From: Ceratothoa steindachneri
Taxonomy: Eukaryota; Arthropoda; Malacostraca; Isopoda; Cymothoidae
Direction: 5' to 3'
DNA: 64,000 nt
Assembly: GCA_963969495.1 (NCBI GenBank)
Contig: OZ018333.1
Span: 84,886,732-84,950,731, forward strand
Shown here: one piece after another, positions 23,440 through 35,822 of the stretch
How the letters are laid out: the number at the start of each line of letters is the position of its first letter
How positions within the stretch are numbered: position 1 is the first letter of the stretch
Program-made: the position numbers and the translations under genes
The notes under the pieces: model-generated
Seen by the model: the letters and a program-made list of their open reading frames with translations, nothing else
Told to the model about the DNA's origin: nothing
The model's database searches: none

Positions 23440-24500
23440 ACGTTAGACCCATCCTTCGAACCGCCCACGATAGGCTCTTCTCGGGTAATTTTAGCAACAC
23501 TAAGACGGCCCAACGTGTCTTTAAATATTTCTATTAGCCCGGTGCATCGGACGAAATCCTGCGTTATTGTCGTCCGTGTGATATCTGCCAGAAGAGCGCA
23601 GTTAGAGGGGAAGTCAAGCCAGCACCCTTAAAGAGGAGACCATTAATTTCCGAACTCTTCTAACGAATGCCGATTGATTTGATCGGGGCGATTCACCCAC
23701 CTTCAAGTTAGAGCCATAGTTATGTTTTAACTCTGGTCAATTTCGCCACTAGATTTTCCGAACCTGTGTCACTTAAGAAGATTGATAGCCTATCTTTTGC
23801 TGAGGCACTCATCACGATTTCCTCCCGTGTTGGGCTCCTGAAAAAGATATTGTAGGATCGTGGCCACCAATTTACGTCGCAATTGATAAAATATGTGGGC
23901 AATTTGCTCATGATAAAACTACTGTTTACGACCCCGTTCCACCCAGCAAGAAATGGGATGTGAGAAAGGTTAACTGACAGTCTCAAAACCTGTATGAAGA
24001 AGTCATGTGCCGAGCAGCCAAGAGAATGGTACAAATTTCTTACCGTAACTCTCTTTGCGTATAGAGAAATTCCTCATCGCACCTTGGGTTTCGCTCTGTT
24101 TGAATTACTATATGGAGGAAATGTACGAGGCCCCTTGCGCATATTGAAAGAATTATATGCGAACCAAAAACTGGACCAGGAAATCTAATCCTCGTACTCA
24201 TACCTGCTTGAGTTACGACAGAGGTTGGAGAAATACGCCGAAATAGTGTACCAAGATGCGAATGTTAACCTGGATAAACATAAAACTTACCACGACTACA
24301 TATCTGAAGATAGAAAATTTAAGACAGGTCACGAAGTCTTGTTGTTGCTCCTAACATAAAACAAAACATTACTGAGCCATGGAAGGGCCCTTATCAAGTG
24401 ATCGATAAACGCGGACCACTCGATTTTTTTATTTAAATGCCAACAGGAACGAAGCTTTTCCATGTAAATCTCAAGAAATAGCATCGGCGCGCATGGACTA
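23440..24500 (+). pseudogene. integrase, zinc finger + DDE + GPY/F tail
   Basis: The zinc-binding part reads AHDRLFSGNFS...CRPCDICQKS; the second His of the usual HH pair is replaced (GN for GH). The catalytic core has PIDLIGAI (first Asp, ~23675), DRGHQFTSQLIK (second Asp, ~23855) and HPARNGM-stop-ER (Glu just after a stop, ~23950). Sequence continues in pieces through AYREIPHRTLGFALFELLYG. The C-terminal module is visible as WKGPYQVIDKRGPLDF and GTKLFHVNLKK at 24380-24480. This enzyme would join cDNA to host DNA. Several stops and one frameshift inactivate it. RT sequence follows directly, which establishes the INT-RT order. Confidence 0.8.
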
Positions 24501-24589
24501 ACCAGATTCGAGCTATAGATGAAGAATCACCTATGGCGTCTAATTATTCTATGGACGCCTAAGTGTAGTGCAAGTCACCTGCATAGAGA

Positions 24590-26015
24590 AGGACAGCGAA
24601 TATTTCCTATACGTCTTGCCAGACGCACCCGAGCTCTCATCGGCCGAATTATGGTGAGCGACCAGCTGTCGCCTCCTCAGAAAACTCAACTGCAGTCCTA
24701 CCTGAAACAATTCGGTGACGTCGTGATCTCTAAAATTCCTGGTTGTGCAGCCCAATTCGAACACAACATTCAATTGACCACTCAAGAACCCATCCGATAT
24801 AAGCCGTATCCGCTGCCCATACACCTGAGAGAAGCATTTTTACGCTGTTAAATTTGAAAATAATAAAGCCGTCAAGATCAGATTATTGCTTCCTGGTTGT
24901 TATGGTTAAGAAATAAGATGCATCATAACGAAAGTGTATCGATTTTAGGAAATTAAATTCGGTTATCGTATTTGACCCGAGCCGATCCCTCTTATCGACC
25001 AGAATTTTCATCTTTTTGAGAAAGCCAAATTCATAACCGATCTGGATTTGTGCAAGGCCTATTATAAAATTCCACTACGAGAAAAGGTCAAGAAATACAC
25101 AGCTTTACCAACTGAAAAAGGGTGATGCAATTTCGACCACTCCCCTTTGGCCTCGTCACGGCATGCAGTAATAAAAATCGGATGATGAGAAGGATATTAG
25201 ATGGGTTGTCAAATATATCCTTTTATTTTTATAATATATATGTGGCTACGAATGAGTGGAATCAACACCTGAATGCTTTTCAAGTACTTCTACAAAGACC
25301 ATTGGCCCCAGTAAGTGTCACTTCGCCTACAATACAATCGACTATTTAGGCTTCCGAATTGGAGATAACTAGCTAGCTCCCCAGAAGGACAAAATTCGAG
25401 CCATTGTTAAAAAGCTTCTGACCGCGAGCAAGAAGCAATTAATATCTTTTATGGCTTCTGCATCCTTTTCTATCGTTTTATTCGTAATTTCGCCTCACTG
25501 TCCGCTCCTTTGTGGGAACATTTGAAAATAAAAGCCCCCGAGCTCTTTGTATGAAAACCACTGACGATTAAGCGTTTCGATCAACTCAAAGGGAAACTTG
25601 CGTCTACACCCATATTACGCTTGCCCAACCCCGACGAAACATTTAGCATAGGAACAGATGCCAGCATCAAGGGAATAGACTGTGTTCTTGTTCAATACGG
25701 AGAGCTTTCCCATTGCATATGCAAGTCGGGAATTGCTACCACGAGAAAAGAACTACGCTGTGATTAAACAAGAGGCCCTCGCGATAGTCTGGGAAAAAAA
25801 AATTTAAATGTTTCTGGTAGGGAAAGAATTTATAATAGAAACTGACCATAAACCCTTATCCTAATTCCGAAATGTGAAAAAAAACACAATGTCGTCTAAT
25901 GCGCTGGAGTTTGTTTTTACAAGAATTTCAATTTAGGATCCTGCATATTAAAGACTCTAATAACTGTATGGCCGATAGCTTAAGCTGGAATTCATTGAAT
26001 TTCCCTTCGAACTGA
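24590..26015 (+). pseudogene. reverse transcriptase-RNase H of the Gmr1-like element
   Basis: The RT N-terminus (24600-24850) reads LSPPQKTQLQSYLKQFGDVV and EPIRYKPYPLPIHLREAF. Motif A is FITDLDLCKAYYKIPL (~25030), with Asp kept. The QFRPLPFGLVTA block follows at ~25125. The YxDD box is replaced by FYFYNIYVAT (~25225), so both catalytic Asp are gone. After FYRFIRNFASLSAPLWEHLK the RNase H begins with FSIGTDASIKGIDCVLVQYG (~25640) and has ETDHKPLS (~25838). Many stops are present. Homology fades by about 26015. Confidence 0.8.
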
Positions 26016-26030
26016 TCCTGATTGAGAGTA

Positions 26031-26900
26031 AATTTTTCTAATTTTAAGATTTTTTAATGTACATATGCCCATGTAATATAGCCAATTAAGTTTAAGGAAG
26101 CATGTACTATCTTGATTTCTTTTCTCTGTACTGATTGTGTTAACATTATTGCTTATGGATTCGACGCATGTGAGCCTCCTTCTTAAAGGTATTCAGTGAT
26201 AATTGTGGTTGTTGTCTATTTTTTTCTTTTGTAATATTAATCTTTATACATATGTACTCTCCAGTCTCTATATTTAGGAATTTTACCCACGAATTTATTA
26301 CCATGCCTTTTTTTTCTAAATTAAGATGTCCTATGTAGCCATTGTTTGGCCTAGGTGCCACTGTAGCAGCTGACATATTTGCAAGCTCCTACAAAGTTTG
26401 AAAAGAGGCAGTTAAAAATTTCCGGTCTGGAGAAAATTATGCATCTCGCCTAAAATCCATTTTTTACGACCTTTGATACCAATACGGTTACCTCAAAATC
26501 AAAGTACGAATCCTCCCAACTACCAACCAGTTAAAACCTTTATACAACGCAATTCGTAATTAACCAATCAGAATAGACTTTCGTTTCCTCCAGTCCACAG
26601 TGTATTATAATGATCACTTTCATCTCAGCAGCGCTCCATCAAGGCCAGTAAGAATTAGCTTCCTACATAATCATCAGTGTATACAAAGGTATAAAAATAT
26701 TCTAAAAATATTTAAAGTGTAATTCCTTCCTTTGAATTACAGTTCCCCTGATTTATACTTCAAAAACGTCGTGGCAGGACTATACCCAGTACTATACTAT
26801 TATAATTTATATAAATCCCCCATATATTTTATTTTATTCACTATAACATCACCTTATATAGCTTATTCCTCTTAACATTATAATCATCAGCCATTTCCCT
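26031..26900. other. unassigned AT-rich sequence
   Basis: No gene is seen. It may include the 3' LTR of the preceding element, but I found no direct repeat to prove it. Confidence 0.3.
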
Positions 26901-27512
<612 letters not shown>

Positions 27513-27840
27513 ATGAATAATCAAGCCACGGCGTTTACCTCAACTGCCTTCACCACGATAGCGAGCCAGGCCTCCTCAACTTTCACGACCACATGTGCGT
27601 TACCTGTGGCAGTTAGTTATCCTGCAGCTATAAACCAGGATGTCAGCGTCCGAGGCACCAACCACATATCAATCAATCTTCCCGTTTTCGATGCGACCGA
27701 CCCGATCACATGGTTCGAAATATGCAAGGTTCTGGTGGCACATCAAGTCATAGCCGATCAAGAGTGCATACTAAGCATCACGCAAAAAGTCCCAATAAGT
27801 ATCTTTGCTTTGTTTCGGGAATTTTGTTACAAAGTGGGAC
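27513..27840 (+). pseudogene. gypsy gag N-terminal fragment
   Basis: An ATG start is followed by a Thr/Ala-rich leader and then ISINLPVFDATDPITWFEIC and HQVIADQECILSITQKVP. The pattern of a short hydrophobic strand, then a DP-x-x-WF motif, then a helix ending in K-x-x-x-x-V is typical of gag in arthropod gypsy elements (family knowledge). Homology ends near residue 107, where the frame runs into I-A LINE ORF1 sequence in the same orientation, producing a 223-residue chimeric ORF. It may be the 5' part of the gypsy element whose pol resumes at 31.3 kb. The remaining gag and the protease active site are missing. Confidence 0.65.
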
Positions 27841-28720
27841 TAAGTGTTCGTTTCCCTGCGCGGGAGCCGCGAGAACGGACGGGGCCGCTCTCGTTTTGGC
27901 AAGCAACCACGCGAAGATTGGCGCGTCCAGCCGCGGTGCTATCAACGGAGGGGAAGTCCCTGACCAAGAGGAAAATTGCAAGTGCGCAGAGCGGAGCCTC
28001 GATTAAGTCGGGGCCCCTCATTCAGATGCTACCTGGCGTTTTCAAACCCGCCGGCTTCAAAGGCTTTCTCGTTATTCGCTCCACTGATGGCAGAATGTTG
28101 GCTAAGGGCAACATGATCTATAAGAGGAGAGTTTTAGCTAATGTGATTGGTAGAGTCGAAGGTTACCAATTTCTCGGGCGGTAGCCTTCTGACAAATGCC
28201 TCGAAGCCCCCAGAGGAGGCCATGATTAGTGCCCTTCCTAAACTTGATGGCACGCAGGCGAGTTTGATGCCGCACTCTACAATGAACTTCGTGAAAGGAG
28301 TAGTTTATGCGAGGAAACTCATGGACTATTCCATAGACGATATCACCTTAGAGCTGGCCGACCAAGGAGCGTTCAACGTCGAACGTGTGATGAGAAAACA
28401 GGTAGGGTCTCGAGACCCATTCCTACACGCATTCGTGCCACTCCCACGAAGGTGCTATTACTGCTGTCACCGCTTTGGTCATATTAATTGCTCTTCTAGA
28501 CACGCAAAGTAAGGGTTACGCGCTCTGTTTAAGTTGCTCCAAAGCCTCACTCGATAAGTCAAAATCGTGGGGCTAAGTGTGTCAAGTGCGGAGTGCCGCA
28601 CTCCGCTTCTTCGAAGCAATATGGTGGATGCCTCCTTGAGAGGAAAATCTTGGCCGTTCAGGCCCAGGATCACCTCTCATTTCACGAGGTTCTGCTCGGG
28701 ATGTCTTATGCCTCAAATTT
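27841..28720 (+). pseudogene. I-A LINE ORF1 fragment, copy 1
   Basis: The fragment is in plus orientation, opposite to the other I-A copies. It reads LPGVFKPAGFKGFLVIRSTD and MLAKGNMIYKRR, then in a second frame (from 28147) MISALPKLDGTQASLMPHST and NFVKGVVYARKL, ending in a zinc knuckle RRCYYCCHRFGHINC with one extra Cys. A second Cys-rich stretch continues in other frames to about 28700 (CGVPHSASSKQYGGC). The order and sequence match copy 3 at 52.9-53.6 kb. The protein would be a gag-like RNA-binding ORF1p. At least two frameshifts are present. Confidence 0.8.
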
Positions 28721-28999
28721 AAGAAAGCTGGCGAGTAGTTTAGTTTTAAAACCACCCTTCTCTTTCCCTATGAATGTTACCAGTAGTTCTTCACTGATTA
28801 CGCTCTTCTTCTTAATTCACCAAAGTAAGTTCCCTATACTTTCACTATTTCTTCTTCTTCAATCACCTCACCATCAATAATTCTATACTATGGAAATAAA
28901 TGAGTTTGAATAAATTGATGACTCGTATTCCGTTTTCCAATCCTTCTTTATGCGCGTCAGTGTGTTCTGTTGTTGTGAAGGTAAATGTGACAGAGGAAA
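28721..28999. other. unassigned
   Basis: Pyrimidine-rich then AT-rich sequence between two LINE fragments; nothing recognised. Confidence 0.4.
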
Positions 29000-30480
29000 G
29001 ACTTTTGACAGCAAATTGTATAATGCCCGTGGAGTGAGGATTGGGTCTCGGTCACCAATAATTTGATGGCTCTTCCTTGTTGCAAGGCGCTTTATGGAAC
29101 CTTTATGGAAGTCTTGTCTGTGGTGTCCAAGGTTGAGAAAATTCTTTCAGTTTTAATACTGCGCGGCACAAATAAAATATGTGGTAAGCAGGCCACATCC
29201 AACATAAAATGAGGCACATTGGCTAAACTAGTCCTACATTTAAAATAAAATGGGTTTAAGGGTTTAAGGTAAGGAACCACTGGGTCACTGCACAATCCAA
29301 GTGGATTCTATATGACAGCTAGGATAAAACGAAGTAAATCATCTATAAAAGGTGGAGGACACCACTTTGTGACAAAAATTTAAAAAAACGACGGGTTAAA
29401 AGATTCCTCCGCCAATATGAATCGAAGACGGGTGTGTTGAGGAATAGTTAAAAGGGTAAGGAAACAGGACTACCGGAGAATGGCGAAATGTGTGCAATTC
29501 CATAAAAGGTGGGCAACCGATTGGTCCCCACCACAAAAACGACAGCAAGGGCTGATTTAAACATCACTCGAAACAAGATGGCCGCTAGTAAGTCTCGTGT
29601 GGCCAATGTGAACTCGGCAAAGGGCCACCTCCAACGACCGCATTCTATGACTACTCGAGGGCCAAGAGTGAATAGAATTTTTTATTTTGTGTAGTTTGAA
29701 TGATGAACAGTCATCCCAATCATTCTGCCACAGTTGAAAAATATATTTTCTTATTGAAGAAAAGTAGTCCCCAAAAGGCAGAACCGAGTTCTTAAGGGAC
29801 ACAGATTGTGCTGAGCGGGCCAGCCGATCACCCCTCTCGTTGCCCAAGATCCCCACATGCCCAGAGACCCAGCAAAAAATAATTCTATATCGGACGCATT
29901 TTGGATCAGCAAGTTGCAAATTTTTGTGACTAAGGGATGGGACGCATTAAAAGATCTATTTGATTGTAAGACACTCCTTGAGTCGGAAAAAATGACAAAA
30001 TAATTAAAAGGTAAAATTTAGATGAGTCTAAAGGCTAAAAGGATTGTTGAAAGTTCAGCGGTAAAAATGGACGCTGCTGGCGACAAATATAAAGTTAAGA
30101 ATTCTCCTCCTGGGTAGATTTCTGTGGCACCCACGCCACCGTGCGACTTAAGAGCCATCCGTGTATAGTGGGCAGCATTGTTTGGGCAAGGTAGAATGCT
30201 CTAAGAACAGACTCTTAATGATGCGAGGGTCCATAACAGACTTCTCCAGTCTCCACATGCTGGGGAGAGGAGCACGCCAACTAGGGATCAATAAGGATGG
30301 AAGGGTAAGGACACTTGGAGCACCCTGATTAGAGAGATGATCTCCTATGCGAAGGGCAGGTTCGCGCTCAATGCAGTGTTATTCCAGCCTCCCTGGACGA
30401 CAAAGCTTGTTACTCTGATCTTTGCCTTAAAGTCGCTATAGTGTATGGTTATCAATGTGATTTATCTTCGGTTAATAAAT
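29000..30480 (-). pseudogene. I-clade LINE 3' end: RNase H and C-terminus
   Basis: The minus strand reads LYTDGS (~30180), then FTAEL, FSDSRSVLQS and IFCWVSGHVGILGNERGDRL (29880-29820), the four acidic/His landmarks of RNase H. It continues through HSWPSSSHRMRSLEVALCRV and HIGHTRLTSGHLVSS into VAHLLWNC, the Cys/His tail found after RNase H in I-clade ORF2. An RNase H domain at the ORF2 end points to the I clade and away from CR1. The N-terminal RNase H pieces are split among frames by stops. The endonuclease and RT are absent here, so it is a 3' fragment. Confidence 0.85.
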
Positions 30481-31289
30481 CAGTCTAGATAGCGTTTCGA
30501 AAACCATACCCATAAATTTTGTTTGATCGAAGATGTCTGCCTTTAGCTTCAGGCCTAATGCGACAGCGAAGTAAATTTTTGAATATGACTTGGGCTTTAA
30601 GAAAGACAATTACACAAATATAAATATATTTATAAAATTCAACGAATGTACAGAGATAAGTAGGTTAAGTAAATATGGTGAAACAATATAGTAAATAATA
30701 TTGAGTTGTAAGTAATATAGTGTCGTAGTTTAGAGTATTTTAAAGTATCTATAATGGACTGTGAATTGGGGGCTGCAATGAGAAGCAAATATGATTAAGA
30801 CTTACTCTCACATTGTCGTTTGCAAAGAATGTGAGAGTGGAATTAACTCAGTATGATTTATTTGGAGGTAAATGAATAATTGTAGAAAAATTAGTTACCG
30901 ACCTTTAGACAACGAGAGCAGCTAGTCAAGTGGGCAGGTTCGCGTGCTTATTTAGTCGAGCTGGGAACGTGTGTTTGTTTGTTTGTATGTGAAATTTAAG
31001 AGATGTTGTTTGGAAAAGTATACGTTAATTGAATTGACAAGAAAATAAATGAATTAATTAATTATTAAGTTTAACAAATTGATTTGATTTACAAAAGTTG
31101 AAGTAAATTAATTTGGAAGATTAAATAGACAAAGTTAAGTAAAATGATTAAATTAACAGTTAAAGTAAAATAATTAAATGGTTAAATTGAGAAGTTAAAT
31201 TAATGCATATCGAATTATTTAAATGACAAAAGAATTGAATTTTATACATAATAAATGATGATATATAAATTTAAGTTTCCTAGGAGGTT
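30481..31289. other. AT-rich spacer with diverged short repeats
   Basis: No gene. From about 31030 to 31260 the words AAATTAA and AAGTTAAA recur irregularly, like a decayed AT-rich satellite. Confidence 0.5.
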
Positions 31290-32440
31290 TTTATTATAGG
31301 AATGCTCAGAGGCATTGCTATACCGCTAACTATTCGTATGAGGACATATGGAAGGCGTAACTTTGAGCTCTCTCTCGGCCTACGTCGCGTTTTTCCATGG
31401 ACCTTCATCATCGCCGAGGTTGACATTCCAATTTTGGGCCTCGATTTACTTTCTGCTCACGACCTTTTGGTCGATTATCGCAATCGCAAGCTTGTCGACC
31501 GAACGACTACTCTCACTGTTTCTGGTTCCTTTTTTCCTTCTTGGAGTTCTCTCCTTTCTGCCCGTCTTCCTTCAACTACTCTACACTTCCAGCAACTTCT
31601 GCAGGAATTTCCTTGCCTTAGTCTCCCACCTTCAAGAGAAAGGCCTATCAAGCACAATGTGGTTTACAGGATAGAGACAACAGGGGAGCCTGTATTTTCA
31701 TGCCCCCGTCGACTTGCCCTGGATAAACTCGCTTTGATGAAGCAAGAGTTCACCTTCATGGTGGAAGCTGGCATAGCTCGCCCTGTTACTTCTCCTTGGG
31801 CCTCTCCGATTCATATCGTACAAAAATCCACTACGGGGGAGTACAGAGCTGTATGAGATTACAGGCGGCTAAATGCTTGTAGTATTCTGGATAGATATCC
31901 TCTTCCCTATCTGTCTAATTTTAACTCGGCTAATTTCGGTTGTTAAATTTTTTCTCGACTGGAGCTGGTTCGTGCCTTCAACCAGATCCCTATTCACTCA
32001 GATGACATCCCAAAGACAGCTATTACCAGGCTATTTGGTTCATGTTGTATGCTTCGTATGCGATATGGCCTTCGTAACAGTGGACAGACCTTCCAACGTT
32101 TTATGGATCAGGTTCTGAGAGGTGTTCCCTTCGTTTTTTGTTACATAGACGACCTCCTGATAGCATCTGCGTCTTTAAAGGAGCATCTCTCTCACCTTCG
32201 TCAGGTTTTCGCTTGTTTAGAAGAGTATGGTATCGCACTCAACACTTCTAAGTGTCTCTTTGGTGTTCCACAACTCTCTTTCCTTGGATACCACATTCCA
32301 CATTTCTACTGACGGCATTCTTCATCTCGAGGATGAAGTAGCTGTTATTCGGGATTTCCCTCGACCTTCTTCACTCAAGCAACTTCGTCGGTTCTGCGGT
32401 ATGGTGAACTTTTACCACAGATTTATTCCGACGTTTCTAG
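31290..32440 (+). pseudogene. gypsy protease (C-terminal part) and reverse transcriptase
   Basis: The segment opens inside the protease: GRRNFELSLGLRRVFPWTF, then AEVDIPILGLDLLSAHDLLV; the active-site DTG that should precede it is missing. RT then shows KQEFTFMVEAGIARPVTSPW, ASPIHIVQK, YRAV-stop-DYRRLNA, AFNQIPIHSDDIPKTAI, FGLRNS-type YGLRNSGQTFQRFMDQVL and an intact YIDD in FCYIDDLLIAS (32142-32153). FLGYHI precedes a shift to a second frame (HLEDEVAVIRDFPRP) and back again near 32440. Lesions seen are stops near 31855, 31944 and 32310, and two compensating frameshifts. Confidence 0.88.
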
Positions 32441-33000
32441 CATCATGCAACCTCTCCACACTCTACTTTCAATCACCAAGAAGAAATCTCCTCTGTCCTG
32501 GTCTTCCGAGGCGTGCGATGCTTTCTCTCGCACGAAAGAGGCTATGGCCTCCGCGGTTTCAGTGGCACATCATTGCCCAGATGCTCACATAAGCGTTGCC
32601 TCGGACGCGTCAGCTACCCATGCCGGTGCGACGATGCAGCAGATGATTGGTGACTCTTGGCAACCTCTCGCTTTTTTTTCCAAAGCGTTTACTACCTCTC
32701 AACAGAGGTATTGTACGTTTTCTCGAGAACTGCATGGTATTTACCTCGCCCTCCGCCACTTCCGCCAATATGTGGAAGGGCGTGAATTTACTGTTTTCAC
32801 TGACCATAAGCCTTTGGTTGGTGCACTTTCATCTCGTAGTACGTCTACCGTGCATACTGCAGTTGACTCTTGTAACCTAGACTTCCTCATGCAGCTTACG
32901 AACGATATTCGCTACGTTCCTGGAGCTAAACACATAGTACCAAACGCACTTTCCAGCATTTTCGCGATTTCGGGCACGCCTCTCTCTCATAGTGCGCCCA
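32441..33000 (+). pseudogene. gypsy RNase H and linker
   Basis: The frame resumes as PLHTLLSITKKKSPLSWSSE. RNase H landmarks are VASDASATHAGATMQQ (first Asp), FSRELHGIYLALRHFRQYVE (Glu) and FTVFTDHKPLVGAL (Asp). It continues as DIRYVPGAKHIVPNALSS, the end of RNase H (usually ...NxVADALSR; here Asp-to-Asn). In life it removes the RNA strand during cDNA synthesis. This section is open within one frame. Confidence 0.88.
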
Positions 33001-34552
33001 TCGATCATGTGACAATAGCGCTGGCTCAGGAACATGATCAAGACACACAAACACTGCGTCATTCTTCTCAACTGGTCGTTCGTGAGATCGACTTACCGGA
33101 CAGTCCTTCCAGGCGTATCCTGGTCGATTGTTCAGTACCCGACTGCCCTCGACCTCTTATTCCTCTCGCTTGCCGTCGGCATATTTTTGACCAAATTAAC
33201 GGTCTTTCCCATCTTGGTATTCGAGCAACACGCAAGCTCATCACAACGTTTCGTGTGGCCAGGTATAAATGCCGACGTGGCCAAATGGACCCGTGAATGT
33301 TTGCCTTGTCAAAGTGCAAAGGTTCAACGCCACACAAAGACCCCTCTGGCTACCATTCGTCTTCCTTCGGCACGTTTTGACGCCGTTCATGTCGATTTTG
33401 TAGGCCCTCTGCCTTATTCGGTTGGTTGGACCTACCTTCTTACAATGATCGACCGTTTTATCCGTTGGCCAGAGGCAGTTCCTAATCTCGGACATCAGAG
33501 CCTCCACCGTCGCGAGAGCTTCGTCTCAGGAAATGTTGCTCGTTTCGGTGTTTCGTCCACGATCATGACTGACCGTGGCAGCCAATTTGAATCCCACCAA
33601 TGGGATGCACTCATGTCAGTGATTGGTTCTTTCCGCCTTCGTACCACTAGCTATCACCACCAAAGCAACGCCAAAGTGGAACGGTTGCATCGGACGCTCA
33701 AGACAAGCTTACGCTCCACAGACTCTAATATCACCTGGGCGGACAAGCTCCCCTTGATCCTTCTGGGTATTCGTTCATCATTGAAAGATGACTTGGCCTG
33801 CTCTACAGCGGAACTAGTCTATGGTACGCAACTTCGTGTTTCTGGTCAATTTTTTTCTCTTAATGACATACTCTACCGTCTTATCTCGATCCTACTCTAT
33901 ACGTACACAATCTAGTACGGGTGATGTCTGAAGTTAAGCCGATCGCCCTAAGAGTGCCTGCTAACCAAAAACCTTTCGTACCAAAGGAGATGGCAACCTG
34001 TTCTCACGTTTTTGTCCGTCGCCACTCTACTCGCTCCTCCTTGCAACCCGTATATGACGGACCCTTTCTCGACATCTCCACAAAGCCGAAATTCTTTGAA
34101 TTACAGTTTGGCACCAAGCAGGATACTGTCTCTATGGATCGCCTGAAGCCCGCCTTTATAAAGTCTGTTCACCTTGAACAGCCACTATCTCCTACTTCCA
34201 CTATAACTATAAATGATCCAGTGATTCCTCTCTCCGCTCCCTTAACCCTCCACCAATCACCTCCCCAACGATTGTTTCTCCTTCCCGATTGCTGCCGCCT
34301 TTCCTTTTGTTGCAGGAACCCTCATCACCAGCGGGTAGCCAGTCTCACAACGTTCAGCTCACGCAAGACCACACCTCGGGAGGATGAAACAAACGTATCA
34401 CCTTCGCTCTGTCCACCTTGGCACAGGACATCGCCTCGCCTCAATTGACTGGCACTGCCAGACAATTGTGTGCCCGTGATCCAAATCAGCCGAATAGCAA
34501 CAGTGACACGCTCCGGCCGCGTTATTAGTAGACCTCGTCGGTATCCGGACTA
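33001..34552 (+). pseudogene. gypsy integrase and pol C-terminus
   Basis: The zinc finger spans a frameshift: HLGIRATRKLITTF in one frame and WTRECLPCQSAKVQRHT in the next (~33250-33320). The core has FDAVHVDFVGPLP (Asp), MTDRGSQFESHQW (Asp) and HHQSNAKVERLHRTLKTS (Glu), the D,D35E set with all three acids kept. A stop and frameshift near 33912 precede the C-terminal module: FVRRHSTRSSLQPVYDGPF and VSMDRLKPAF. In another frame VTRSGRVISRPRRYPD and a stop at about 34552 look like the usual pol end of this lineage. Confidence 0.88.
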
Positions 34553-35027
34553 AACTATGAGCAACTTAAAAGTTTTAGACGGCCCAGTGACTTTCTTGGT
34601 GAGTGAGTATTTGTAGCAATTATCCAAGTCCATGTGTTCCCCATTTCCATGTGACCGTTCTACAAAGTTACGTACATGTACAAATCTCAAAGAATGGAAA
34701 AAGACGTTTTGTTTCTACGCCATAAACGTCACATCACGTGATGTTTATTAGACAATGCCTCCTACGCACGTTTCAAAGAGATCGCAAGATTTCTCTGAGC
34801 CAATAGCAGAGCTCAAATATTTTAAACCGATCTTAAGGCATCTCAACGGTTTCTCAAACGAATTGTTCCATGCCCGGCAATTCTAGACTCATAGTGCCTT
34901 GAGAGATTCAACTGGGCAGGTGCGTAAAATAAGTGTTCTTTAAATTAATAACTTTTTACCCCAAATATTAAGTACAGGTAAACAACTTCATTTTTTTGTA
35001 CTTGCAGTTCCCCCCAACCATTCGTGA
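34553..35027 (+). other. 3' flank of the gypsy element, possible LTR start
   Basis: Non-coding. TGTAGCAATTATCC at about 34612 could be an LTR start, but no second copy was found upstream of 27.5 kb, so this is weak. Confidence 0.25.
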
Positions 35028-35512
35028 ACCTTGTATAACCTTCTATAACTTGTATAACATTCTATAACTTGTATAACCTTCTATAACTTGTTTAACCTCC
35101 ACAACTTGTATAACCTCCATAACTTGTATAACCTTGTATAACTTGTATAACCTTCTATAACTTGTATAACCTTCTATAACTTGTAAAACTTTCTATAACT
35201 TGTATAACTTTCCATAACTTGTATAACCTTCCATAACTTGTATAACCTTCTATAACTTGTATAACCTTCTATAACCTTCTATAACTTGTATAACTTTCTA
35301 TAACTTTTATATCTTTCTATAACTTGTATAACCTTCTATAACTTGTATAAGCTTCTATAACTTGTATAACTTTCTATAGCTTGTATAACTTTCCATAACT
35401 TGTATAACCTTCCATAACTTGTATAACCTTCCATAAGTGTATAACCTTCTATAACTTGTGTAAACTTCTATAACTTGTATAACCTTATTTAACCTCATTT
35501 AACTTTATTTAT
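35028..35512. repeat. 19-bp minisatellite (CTTCTATAACTTGTATAAC)n
   Basis: About 25 copies of a 19-bp unit with frequent single-base changes, itself built from two ~9-10-bp halves around TATAACTT. It degrades at the right end into TTATTTAACCT-like sequence. Confidence 0.95.
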
Positions 35513-35532
35513 ACTTATTTACATAAATATTT

Positions 35533-35534
<2 letters not shown>

Positions 35535-35564
<30 letters not shown>
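35535..35564. repeat. (TA)n tract, ~30 bp
   Basis: A short TA run just left of the PLE-like palindrome. Confidence 0.95.
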
Positions 35565-35568
<4 letters not shown>

Positions 35569-35601
35569 ATGATGAAAATGAATGCAATATCGCAAGAAAA
35601 G

Positions 35602-35822
<221 letters not shown>

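Larger units (their letters stand above)
22115..26030 (+). mobile_element. Gmr1-like Ty3/gypsy element, order gag-PR-INT-RT-RH
   Basis: Along the plus strand one can read gag with a SCAN-like region and zinc knuckle, an aspartic protease, an integrase with its GPY/F tail, then reverse transcriptase and RNase H. Integrase before RT is the Ty1/copia order, but the sequences are gypsy-like. This combination is known as the Gmr1 group of Ty3/gypsy elements. Stops and frameshifts occur throughout and key catalytic residues are changed. LTRs were not identified. Confidence 0.75.

Noticed and set aside
27513..28184. A single 223-residue gag protein
   Set aside because: The second half matches I-A LINE ORF1 copies at 39 and 53 kb, so the ORF is a fusion of two elements.
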